Part shown: positions 11,926 to 20,770 of the stretch, piece by piece | Layout of the letters: every line of letters starts with the position of its first letter | How positions within the stretch are numbered: the stretch's first letter is position 1 | Assembly: GCF_010183535.1 (NCBI RefSeq) | Contig: NC_071333.1 | Span: 18,536,587 to 18,600,586 of the forward strand | Direction: 5' to 3' | Source of the DNA: Caenorhabditis remanei | Lineage: Eukaryota > Nematoda > Chromadorea > Rhabditida > Rhabditidae | DNA length: 64,000 nucleotides | Notes under the pieces: model-generated | The model's input: the letters and a program-made list of their open reading frames with translations, nothing else | What the model was told of the DNA's origin: nothing | The model's database searches: none | Position numbers and translations under genes: made by a program

Positions 11926-12947
11926 GATTAGCTATATTTTTACCTGATTTCTCAACCTTTCTGCGCACACGCACCACTTCACATTTCATCAATTTCAGTT
12001 ACGGTTATTAAAACATTGAGAATATTCCAGACATACAAGTAGTCGGGAATAGTTTTAATGTAGTCTTACGGTTTTGAGTATAGAAAAACCGTTTTGTTTC
12101 TGTTCTACTTAAATTTTATATTTTTTGTACATCCCTGAACTGAATATATCTTCATTATATCTGTATCTTTATCCATGTCCGCTCTTCATTTGATATTTAG
12201 AACTTATTATTCAAACATTGCCTATTTTCCCCCCAGTCAGCAAATTTATACGGTTGTTTTCTCAATTTTTCGCACCAAATATAGTCGTATGTGTTTGTAC
12301 TTTTGCCATTCTTTTCCGCCTGTATAGAATAAATTGATTTCTACAAAAAAGATAAAAAAATTAAATGTTTCATCTGTTCTACCAACTTCCCGATCACTCT
12401 ACAAATAGATTGATTACTACGATAATATACTACCTAACCACCACAACAATTCAGACATCTTCTTGATTCTCACGATGTCCAACCGGTTGAATGACATGTT
12501 GTTCTATGCAATCTTCAATGAACTTCTTGTTATCACGTATCTCGTGACTTTCAAAGATGACAGCATGCCGCGAAATGATAACAGAAAGTGGTCGTAGCTT
12601 AATATAGAATCGAGTGTCTTTGAAAGTCATTCTCTGTGACCTTGTCCTTGAAATCGCTACGTTCTTTCGGCGTTTTTTTTCCTTTATTGTTCATTTTTCC
12701 CAAAATGGAAGCAGGCTGGTGTTTGAGTGCTGTTCGATATACGAATTCTTGCATAGTTCTTGTATAGTGTATAATTTATACTCATTTTAAATAATGTTTC
12801 GAATTTTCTGACACTGATATGTGAACAATATGATAATATGAAGAATATAAAACGTTTAATTGCCGTCTTCTCTCCTTACTACGATTGTACTATCACTCTC
12901 TCTCTGTAATTCTGCTCGTTCTTTCAGTATCACTCCAATTTTGCATT
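11926..12947. other. Intergenic region with 3' UTR of the membrane-protein gene
   Basis: AT-rich, with AATAAA-type signals near 12326 (GAATAAATTGAT). The 3' part should hold the promoter of the 91-residue gene starting at 12948. No coding exon is supported here. Confidence 0.55.
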
Positions 12948-15900
12948 ATGAACCAATCGGACAAGAAGAGTAAGTAAAAAATATTGTTTTCTTTCACTAA
13001 TCACGTTTTCAGATGATTTCCAATCGATGTATCGTGAAATCAGAGAACAACAAAATGAAGCTAAAGACAATTTTATGAGACAACACTACGACAAGCTGCC
13101 GTCGTGGTCTCGTCAAGAAATGGATTCTGGTGTACTTGGGTCACAGCATGCGACATCAGGTAAGATCCAGTTTTGTAGCCTTTTGAAAACTGTAAACGGT
13201 CTCTGAAATTTGGGTTTTTGCTTTTTTAATCATTCCACCTTGTCCCAGACTTAAAAATGATTAAGGATCTGCTTTGAATCAGGTCACATGCATAGAACTT
13301 CATTAGATATGTGTTGTGACGTTGTTTATTTAGTCACAAAGATTTTTATTATTATTTTTGATCTACCTTTTTGATCTACCCGCTTTCCCTCGTATTCCCC
13401 CGTTTGCCCGCGAAGAGGAAATGTCATCCTTTTCCTCTCGTTCTAAAGTCAGTTGTAGTTTTGATACCCGAATCCGGAACGTGACCCGTGAAGGATTGTT
13501 ACCCTTGTTCCCCCTCATTCTAGTATTCGGAATCACTAATAAACGAGTGATTATTATACATTGTTTCTCTATTAGCACGAGATACAACAGTGGCGATCAG
13601 ATTTCGAGCTCTTTTGAGTGAGAAAACCACCGAATCACTTGTTAGCTCCTTTCTTACACGTTGAACCCGGAAAGAAAGTCTAGCAAAGTGATAAGAATTC
13701 TGTTTTGCTTACACGTGAACCCGGAAAGCAAAATCAGTTTTCTCTGCCTCTAGTGCTTGTTAGCCTTTCTTACACGTGAACCCGGAAAGAAAGACTAACG
13801 AAGTGTTAAAAATTGAGAGTTGCTTACACGTGAACCCGGAAAGCACACCCAATTTACAGAGAAATATCGATTTTTGCTTGTCAAAATCGAAAAGTATTCG
13901 TTTCCGGTTGGATTTTATCCGACGGATATCGATTTTTCTCTGGTGATTGAGGCGATCAAAGCTAAAGATACTGGTTGTTACCCAGTTTATCTAAAGTTTG
14001 ATTGAAAAATGTCAGACGCAGAGATGAACCGAAAGTTCATCGAAATGATGGAATTCATGCAAAAGCAAATGGCAGAACAAGCCAAAAAGCATGAAGAAAC
14101 CATTGCTGTCTTGACAAAAGCCGTGGCGGAAAAGAGTCAAATTGATGGTTCCTTGGGAACATCAAGCGGACTAACCGTGTCACAATCACAGTTGATGAAC
14201 GACATTGGTGGTAGAATTTCGGTGTTTCAATTTGATTTGGAAACCGAGAAAACATTCTCAAAGTGGTACGCGCGTTACAGTACGGCGTTTACTGAGGAAG
14301 GGAAGGGTCTCGATGACAAAAACAGAGTTGCTCTGTTAGTGAGTAAATTGTCAGAGGAGGTATATGAACAGTATTCTAGAAGAATCTGTCCCAAATTGCA
14401 CCATGAGGTGAATTTCAAAGATACCGTCGACATTTTAAAGGAAATGTTCGATATAAAGAAGAGTTTGTTCTCGCATAGATTCGCGTGCATCAATATTGCT
14501 CGTGATGGTGACTCTCCAGTTGAATACACAAACAAGGTGAACGCGTTGTGTGAATTGGCAATGTTGAAAGACATTGACCCTGATGGCTGGAAAGTTTTCT
14601 TTTGGCTAAGAGGGTTAGATCCAACACAGGATACCAAAACTCGTGCATATTTTCTGAAATATGTCGAGAAGAAGACGGAACTGGGAGAAAAAGTTAACAT
14701 CAATGAGTTATGTACGGAATGGCAGAAACTTTTGAGTCAAACTAGTGCGGTGTCTGAGATGGAGAAAAGTGATACGGCAGTGAGAGCAGTGTATGCTAAA
14801 AAGCCGAGTAATCAGGATCAGAGTGGAGACAAGAACACTTCAGAATATGATTATTCTGAAGGTGGAAAGTGTTGGAACTGTGGGAAACGTGGCCATAAAA
14901 AGCCAGACTGTCCCAAACCACTCACAACATGTTTCGATTGTCAGAAGAAGGGACATATGTCCAGTTTTTGCAGATCGAGAAAAGATTCGTCATCTAGAAA
15001 GACACAACACGTTGCCATAGTTGGTGGAGCTTCTTCGGAAGATGCTGAGGTCAATTCTGTCCGTCAGTATGTGTCAGTGGACGTGAATAGTGAGTCGGTG
15101 GAGTTTCAGTTAGATACTGGATCTGATATCACTCTCATCGGAAGGGAAGATTGGAGTAGAATAGGAAAGCCTGACTTGGAGAGATGTAGATCTAAAGTGA
15201 AGTCAGCAAGTGGAAATGAGTTGAAGATACTAGGCAGGGCGCTAGTGAAGTTCAGACTCAAAGGATCAGTAGGTACTGGTTATGTGTATGTCCGAGAACA
15301 CGGAAATCTGTTGGGGTTAGACTGGATCGGAAGATCCAAAGAGATGTCTTATCACATGGGAATGATGGTCGAGAAGCTGACGCATTCAAACACAGATGCA
15401 ATCCATGGGGGATTGAACGGAAAGTTTCCGGAGGTGTTCAAGAAGGGACTTAAACGGTGTGTTAAAAATAAGGCAGTTCTCAAAGGAAACGAGAATGCAA
15501 CACCGGTCTTCAGATCGAAGCGTCCAAGTGTAAATGGAGCTTCAAGGGTCGTGGAGAAAGTAGTGTCGTCGTGCACTATTAGTCAAGGTGGGAAGATCCC
15601 TCGGAAGATCCCATTACAGCCATGGAAAGCACCGGAACGTGTTTGGCAAAGAGTTCATATCGACTATGCAGGTCCAGAGAACGGACAATACTATCTTGTC
15701 GCAGTTGATGCTAAATCAAAATGGGCAGAGGTGAAGATAGTGAAGTCGATATCGGCAGTTTCGACCGTCGGAACATTGAAAGACATGTTCAGTCAACACG
15801 GTTACCCTGAAACTTTGGTTTCTGATAATGGTACACAGTTCGTGTCAAAGGAATTTGCTACGATGTGCCAAGATGCAGGAATTGAGCATGTTCGCTCACC

Positions 15901-17333
15901 AGCATTTCATCCTCAATCGAACGGTCAAGCAGAAAGATTTGTTGACACATTGAAGAGAGGATTGAAAAAGTTAAAAGGGGAGGGAAGTGTGAACAATGAG
16001 ATTTTATCTCAATTTCTGTTACACTATCGCTCAACACCGTCAAATGCTCTTGGAGGTTTGACACCAGCGGAGGTTCATCTCGGAAGGCGTCTGAGAACAA
16101 GGTTATCGTTGATGATGCCGCAGTTGAACAAAACTGCAGATTCAGAGCAAGTGGCAATGAAAGAACAGTTTGATAAGCATCACGGAGTGAAAGCCAGAAG
16201 TTACCGTAAAGGTGATTCTGTATTTGTGAAGGTATTCGAGAAGAATACATGGTCGTGGAAACCTGGAAAGGTTAACCAGCGACAAGGTCGAGTCGTCTAC
16301 GTCATCGGTCTGAATGACGGAAGAGAGCGTGTTGTACATGCCAATCGAATGAAGATGAGATTGGAAGAGTCAACACAGGAGCCAAGCAAGGAGCACGAGT
16401 GGGCTACCACTATGTTCGATGTGTTCGAGTTGCCGACAGTTTGGTCAGCAAGGAAGTCTACCGATGAAGCAAAGAGGGATAATGCGACGTCTACACCAGT
16501 CATGGATTCACCACAGCAAGTGCATCAAGGTCAAGGGACAACGCCATCTCCAGTGCAACAAGTTCAGTCGAGGGCATCTACTCAACAATCGTCAAGTCAG
16601 TCAACAACTACATCAGTTCAAGGACAACGACTTGCTCCGTCTCCAGTTCAACCAAGAAGGACAACCCGTGTCAGGAAGAACGTCGTCAAGTACGATCCAT
16701 CATCTCACATCTAAATTCTCATTTGTGATTATTCCTATTGTTCTACTTATCCTGATACCATCATTGTTGTTACCTGATTAACCAGTATGTTTTATCTTTA
16801 CGTAGGGAGGTGTTGTGACGTTGTTTATTTAGTCACAAAGATTTTATTATTATTTTTGATCTACCTTTTTGATCTACCCGCTTTCCCTCGTATTCCCCCG
16901 TTTGCCCGCGAAGAGGAAATGTCATCCTTTTCCTCTCGTTCTAAAGTCAGTTGTAGTTTTGATACCCGAATCCGGAACGTGACCCGTGAAGGATTGTTAC
17001 CCTTGTTCCCCCTCATTCTAGTATTCGGAATCACTAATAAACGAGTGATTATTATACATTGTTTCTCTATTAGCACGAGATACAACAATATGTTTTCCGA
17101 TATGTTTTTTATACTGAATTTTGTTAAATTGACAATTTATAAGACCAGGAGAAATCTTTGTGAAAAATCATAACGGGCTAGCAGTTTTCACGTCACATTG
17201 TTTTCATCTAACTGTATCTATTCCAGGAGTTCTCGAATCGCTTTGCAAATCAGTCCAAGAACGTTTCAATGAAGATAAAGAGAAGTTTATGAAAGATCAC
17301 TCGGACAAACTTCCTTCATGGTCAAAGTTTTGA
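12948..17333 (+). CDS. 91-residue protein with a duplicated KLPSWS motif, split by a retrotransposon-bearing intron
   Basis: Three exons: 12948-12969, 13013-13159 and 17227-17333, with phases 1 and 1 joining cleanly. The stop is at 17331-17333 and an AATAAA at 17520. The protein is highly charged, with no signal peptide or membrane segment. Two halves, in exons 2 and 3, repeat one unit: NEAKDNFMRQHYDKLPSWSR and NEDKEKFMKDHSDKLPSWSK. The gene therefore seems to have grown by duplication of one motif exon. Intron 2 is 4067 bases, of which about 3.8 kb is the LTR element in the same orientation; without it the intron would be only about 285 bases. Splicing past the element is required for the protein to be made. 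I do not recognise the family. Confidence 0.75.
13307..13311 (+). other. Left target-site duplication (ATATG)
   Basis: ATATG immediately precedes the 5' LTR and is repeated immediately after the 3' LTR at 17088-17092. This is the 5-base duplication expected from a Ty3/gypsy-type integrase. Confidence 0.9.
13312..13589 (+). repeat. 5' long terminal repeat
   Basis: 278 bases, bounded by TGTTGT and ACAACA. Compared with the 3' copy it has one extra T in the run near position 13345 and no other difference that I can find. It includes an AATAAA-like ACTAATAAACGAG block that may serve as the polyadenylation signal in the 3' copy. Confidence 0.95.
13591..13608 (+). promoter_or_regulatory. Probable primer-binding site of the retrotransposon
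   Basis: TGGCGATCAGATTTCGAG starts one base after the 5' LTR. The leading TGG complements the CCA end of a tRNA, as expected for minus-strand priming. I cannot say which tRNA is used. Confidence 0.65.
13641..13847 (+). promoter_or_regulatory. Four-fold repeated hairpin in the retrotransposon leader
   Basis: Four copies of the core TTACACGTGAACCCGGAAAG lie at about 13654-13674, 13709-13728, 13770-13789 and 13823-13842; the first has one extra T. The sequence on either side of each loop can pair. Copies 1 and 3 have TTTCTT against AAAGAAA with an outer GTTAG against CTAGC or CTAAC. Copies 2 and 4 have TGCTT against AAAGCA. The loop is constant while both sides of the stem change together. The position between primer-binding site and ORF suggests a role in packaging, dimerisation or translation of the element RNA (inference). 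Confidence 0.75.
14009..16714 (+). CDS. Gag-protease-integrase fusion polyprotein of the LTR element (reverse transcriptase missing), 901 residues
   Basis: One uninterrupted frame. Residues 1-270 are Gag-like, beginning with a Met/Gln-rich helix and including the retrotransposon Gag fold region with FSKWYARYSTAF. Two CCHC zinc knuckles start at C288 (CWNCGKRGHKKPDCP) and C308 (CFDCQKKGHMSSFC). The aspartic protease motif LDTGSDITLIG has its Asp at 369. After about residue 506 (VFRSKRP) the frame goes straight to a pre-integrase segment (EKVVSSCTIS) and the integrase core, with D552 (HIDYAG), D606 (SDNGTQF) and E642 (NGQAERF), a correct DD35E spacing. The C-terminus is Pro/Ser/Gln-rich. The whole reverse transcriptase and RNase H, the first integrase zinc-finger residues and any RT motif (YxDD) are absent. 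The second Cys of the usual CxxC in the integrase zinc finger is Ser. The start follows an in-frame stop and gives the expected Gag N-terminus. Confidence 0.93.
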   Translation: MSDAEMNRKFIEMMEFMQKQMAEQAKKHEETIAVLTKAVAEKSQIDGSLGTSSGLTVSQSQLMNDIGGRISVFQFDLETEKTFSKWYARYSTAFTEEGKGLDDKNRVALLVSKLSEEVYEQYSRRICPKLHHEVNFKDTVDILKEMFDIKKSLFSHRFACINIARDGDSPVEYTNKVNALCELAMLKDIDPDGWKVFFWLRGLDPTQDTKTRAYFLKYVEKKTELGEKVNINELCTEWQKLLSQTSAVSEMEKSDTAVRAVYAKKPSNQDQSGDKNTSEYDYSEGGKCWNCGKRGHKKPDCPKPLTTCFDCQKKGHMSSFCRSRKDSSSRKTQHVAIVGGASSEDAEVNSVRQYVSVDVNSESVEFQLDTGSDITLIGREDWSRIGKPDLERCRSKVKSASGNELKILGRALVKFRLKGSVGTGYVYVREHGNLLGLDWIGRSKEMSYHMGMMVEKLTHSNTDAIHGGLNGKFPEVFKKGLKRCVKNKAVLKGNENATPVFRSKRPSVNGASRVVEKVVSSCTISQGGKIPRKIPLQPWKAPERVWQRVHIDYAGPENGQYYLVAVDAKSKWAEVKIVKSISAVSTVGTLKDMFSQHGYPETLVSDNGTQFVSKEFATMCQDAGIEHVRSPAFHPQSNGQAERFVDTLKRGLKKLKGEGSVNNEILSQFLLHYRSTPSNALGGLTPAEVHLGRRLRTRLSLMMPQLNKTADSEQVAMKEQFDKHHGVKARSYRKGDSVFVKVFEKNTWSWKPGKVNQRQGRVVYVIGLNDGRERVVHANRMKMRLEESTQEPSKEHEWATTMFDVFELPTVWSARKSTDEAKRDNATSTPVMDSPQQVHQGQGTTPSPVQQVQSRASTQQSSSQSTTTSVQGQRLAPSPVQPRRTTRVRKNVVKYDPSSHI
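16802..16810 (+). promoter_or_regulatory. Polypurine tract of the retrotransposon
   Basis: GTAGGGAGG directly abuts the TGTTGT start of the 3' LTR. This is the position and composition expected for the plus-strand primer. It is short, and the first T interrupts the purine run. Confidence 0.65.
16811..17087 (+). repeat. 3' long terminal repeat
   Basis: 277 bases, identical to the 5' LTR except for one missing T in a homopolymer. It is followed by the second ATATG target copy at 17088-17092. Confidence 0.95.
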
Positions 17334-18011
17334 TAACAGGTTTGTAGTTTGCCGCTCGAATACACTATTTCAAGGTAATCTTGAAATGTTTCAGATCGAA
17401 TGACCTCATAATCATCACTACTTAGCTCCAATGGGAAACTGGTCGTCTATCTCTCAAAAAACATTATCTCTCGTTCATTTATTTCAACTCTAAAACTCGG
17501 AATATATTGTGAACTCATTAATAAAGTGCGAACAATTAACTGCTCAGATTTTTTTCATTTTTTCAGCGAGTAAAATGAGATAATGCCACATATACATAAA
17601 TACTCAATGGTCCGTCATTTTCGAAAATACAATCACTCATCAATAAAAAATTGGGAACAAAGCAAAATCTTTTACAGATGATCACGTTTTTCTGTTAATA
17701 TCGAATCCATCTTGAGCTGTTTTTTCCTTTCTCCCAATGTCTTTGGTTTCACTAGATTCTATTTTGTTCCCGATAAAATTTGATACTGTAAACAGTGATG
17801 AATAACGAGCAGTATTCCGCCGATTTCTGATCGTTACCCTCGAAATTGTTATTTTATTCCTCGCGTTTCGTCGACCGCCGCGGCTTTTTGCATTTTGAAC
17901 GGTCGACAGCTGCTGCCACGTAATTCAGTTCATTTTCATAGTTTCGTAACTGTTTCATTCTTTATTTTTGTTTCATTCGCTATTCTGAGTTTATTTCTTT
18001 TTAACTGAAAT
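17334..18011. other. Intergenic region
   Basis: Holds the 3' UTR and AATAAA (17520) of the 91-residue gene and the upstream region of the gene at 18012. A palindromic CGTCGACCGCCGCGGC / CGGTCGAC segment lies at about 17868-17908. No coding sequence is supported. Confidence 0.5.
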
Positions 18012-18605
18012 ATGAAGAGACACCGATCAAAATCGAAGAATAGTCTTCCTCCACAAATGGATCCACCACTGCGAAGACTGTCTACTCCAGCGAATGGCGC
18101 TTTGTTGAAAAACCGACGTCCTAACCCTAAACTCAAGACGGAGCTGAACATCTTCAACAGCGAATTCAATCAGATGAACCCATACATGCGAACTCCATCA
18201 TATCTTGATATTGAGTACCCACCAGTCATTCCACCACCGATTTCTCGCTCTTACTCATCACCTACTGGCTCGTCATGTTCTAGTGTGACATACCCATCGA
18301 CTAAAAGCTCTCAATCCCAATTGATCTCACCCGATTCGGATTACGAAACTGATAAAATGGATGAAGAGCAATTCACATACCCATCGACTCAAGGCTCTGA
18401 ATCCCAACTGGTCTCAGACGATTTCCGTTTCGAAACGGTCAAACTGGATGAAGAGCAGCTTGAGGTGGTGAGAGGTTATATGGCTGATTGGGCAGTGGAA
18501 AAAGATGGTAAGGTTTTCTCGGAAATTAGAATAATCAGTTTCTCCATTGCAGTTGGGTCATATGTTCAAAAATGGATGGATTATAATGCAAGTTTGGGAT
18601 ACTGA
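18012..18605 (+). CDS. Ser/Pro-rich protein with an internal 29-residue duplication, 182 residues
   Basis: Two exons, 18012-18507 and 18553-18605, joined in phase 1 by a 45-base intron. The N-terminus is basic (MKRHRSKSKNSLPPQ), and the middle is rich in Pro and Ser. Two adjacent units of 29 residues align with no gap: the first starts VTYPSTKSSQSQLISPDSDY and the second FTYPSTQGSESQLVSDDFRF, each ending in DEEQ. The C-terminus (RGYMADWAVEKD...VQKWMDYNASLGY) is more ordered and has Trp residues. There is no signal peptide or membrane segment. A nuclear or cytoplasmic low-complexity protein is likely, but I do not recognise the family. A readthrough of the intron is also open for 14 codons, so a 197-residue form is possible. 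Confidence 0.75.
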   Translation: MKRHRSKSKNSLPPQMDPPLRRLSTPANGALLKNRRPNPKLKTELNIFNSEFNQMNPYMRTPSYLDIEYPPVIPPPISRSYSSPTGSSCSSVTYPSTKSSQSQLISPDSDYETDKMDEEQFTYPSTQGSESQLVSDDFRFETVKLDEEQLEVVRGYMADWAVEKDGKVFSEIRIISFSIAVGSYVQKWMDYNASLGY

Positions 18606-19003
18606 GAAGATGGTAAGTAGAATCAAACTTCAGTTAAAATGATGATTTTACATTTTTAGAAACCCACTCAATTTCAAATCTAAAACTTTGCGTATCTCTA
18701 CCGTCGCTACCAAAAGTTTTCTCAATTCTCAAACATTTCAATTTTCGCACTTTGCTCTTCAAACTGGGTAACATTCCTGGGTCTTGTCGTGCTTTATCTG
18801 TAATTTCCAATTCACTGAATTCGTTTTTCTCTATTTTCTATTCTATAAACTCATACAAGACGCATAAGTTTTCCATTGGATGAAAACCACGTGTTTTTTC
18901 TGTGCTTCTATAGTTTTATTACTTTTTTTTTTAAATTTTAATAAAAAAATATCATAAAATTAGTTGAGATCAAAATAATGACACATAGCGGTTCTTGTTG
19001 CAA

Positions 19004-20770
19004 TTAATAGTTGAGTCTTGACCTAGAAGTGGAGCGGGCTCTCTGAAAATTTAAAATCGTTGAATAATATACCAGAATACTAACTTACCAAGCTATGAGT
19101 CTGAGCAATAATTCGATTCGCATGCCTATCGACTGTAGCGATCCTTTGGTACATTCTATTTTGATAGGACTGTGACTTCCGGATGTTTCTGAAAAATTGG
19201 AAACATTTGTTAAGAAACAAAAACTGAAAATCCAACTCACTTTAATGTGATCTCCTTCATATCTTTTTCATAGAACGCCTTAACCGCCGTTGAGTCCGCA
19301 AATAGCTCCCTGCTCACACTCTCCACGCTTCGCTGTCCACTTGCCACTGCTCTCGCCGCCATCTGAAATAGAAAAGTTCAAAACTATAAAAACGTTTTTT
19401 TTTTCACTTACCCGTTTCCTTTGTTCGATTTCCGCTCTTTTCTCAGCAGCCGCTCTTATAATACTCTGTCGAGCCTCCACACGTTCTATGAACTCCGGTC
19501 GATTTCGTTCCAAATGTAGTCTTGGTGGACACGCTTCCGCCCACTGATCATCTTTTACTGGGGAGATGTTAAGGTGTTCGATGGCGTTTTCACTGCGAGA
19601 TCGGAGGTATTCTGGGAAAAAAAATTACTATTATTTGGAATTGTTCTCCATTTTTTGATGTCTTACGATTCAAATCCCGTCTTGGTGGTTCCACTGGCGG
19701 CTCATCTGTAAATAGCCGTCTTCTTGATTGTGACCTTCTTGTAGCTGCTACAAATCTGGGTGACGGTGACTCAAAATGTACTGGACGAGCACGAGCACCA
19801 AGTGGCTCTGATTGTGGGATTCTGGTAGTCGGGGGTAGTCGTAATCTTCGGTTTGATGACTGCGGCTTCAAATTTGGAAAATTTTGAAAATAAAATAAGA
19901 AACCACTTACAGTTATATGAGCGATCGGAGAATCACTGCTAGAACTTGTTCTATTCGTAGCCTGCCTAATATTTCTTGCCATATTTGGTGTTCCAGTAGG
20001 TGTCCTAGTTCTATTTGCAGATGCCGGGCGTGGAGTCCTTCCAGACCTTGGAGTGACCAGATTTTGCAGAATCTGCCTGACAACTGGAGTCGAAGAGCTG
20101 CTACTTGTGCTCGTGCTCCCGGACCCTGACGTCTCTCGTTTTGTGGGCGTGACTCTTTGGATAAGTGTGTTTTTGTTGAGGCTGCTTGCAGTGGACCCGT
20201 TCCCATGTTGAGATTCAGATGAGTCCATTTCACTGGTCCTGAAATGAAAAAGAAGTGAGAATTGTTTGAAAAAGATTGGAAGCTCACGAATTCAGGGATT
20301 TCTTCAATATATTTATGTACTGGGCCTGCTTCTCAACCTTCTTCCGTAGCTCCTGGAGCTCTATCTTCATTTCTCGGCAGTTCTGGCACGAAATGTGCAG
20401 ACTTTGAGTGGAATTGCATAGATCTGAATTTCCTGTTTTTGCAAAATTGGAAAACTAAAAACTCACTTCTATTCTCATCTTGCTCCGTTTCTACAACAAT
20501 TGTTGTCATATTCGGTTCCTCCGGAATAAGACCTCTGCAATTATCTTGTCAATCACTTTTGTAGGATATACACATGTATAAATAAAAATGAAAAGTAGAT
20601 ATATGTATTACTTATGAGACCTGGGAGTCTTGAGTGGAGTCGATGTGGTTGGTAGGGGTCCGGCCCGCTGCTCGGTGGTTTTGTAGGAGCTCCTGAACGT
20701 AATTTCGAATGAAAAAAATGAAAAAATGTAGAAACACTTGCCATAAAGTCATAGAATCGTTGGCATTCAT
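19004..20770 (-). CDS. Ser/Arg-rich protein with an N-terminal coiled coil, 436 residues
   Basis: Ten exons, read leftwards: 20770-20742, 20692-20612, 20534-20467, 20432-20288, 20238-19911, 19865-19667, 19611-19412, 19362-19241, 19188-19089 and 19042-19004. All phases agree over 437 codons. Intron 1 appears to be GC-AG (ATG|GCAAGT). A short coiled coil with a CxxC (ISCQNCREMKIELQELRKKV) is followed by a long Ser/Thr/Pro/Arg-rich disordered region (SGSGSTSTSSSSSTP, PRSGRTPRPAS, SRSQSRRRLF-type patches). A second helical, Arg/Glu-rich part follows (RVEARQSIIRAAAEKRAEIE) and then a basic tail ending RARSTSRSRLNY. It is probably a cytoskeletal or centrosomal scaffold, but that is only inference from composition, and the family is not recognised. 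Confidence 0.82.

Larger units (their letters stand above)
13312..17087 (+). mobile_element. LTR retrotransposon (Ty3/gypsy-like), internally deleted, with near-identical LTRs
   Basis: A 3776-base element: 5' LTR 13312-13589, a likely primer-binding site at 13591, a structured leader, one long ORF (14009-16714), a short purine tract (GTAGGGAGG, 16802-16810) and 3' LTR 16811-17087. The LTRs start TGTTGT and end ACAACA and differ only by one T in a T-run. They are flanked by the exact 5-base repeat ATATG. The ORF has a Gag-like part, zinc knuckles, protease and integrase, but no reverse transcriptase or RNase H. The class is inferred from the DD35E integrase with its GPF-like chromo-free C-terminal region and from the domain order. 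It lies in sense orientation in an intron of the 91-residue gene. Confidence 0.95.

Noticed and set aside
13358..13621. Open frame repeated at 16787-17173
   Set aside because: It lies in the LTRs and is duplicated because the LTRs are. There is no protein feature.
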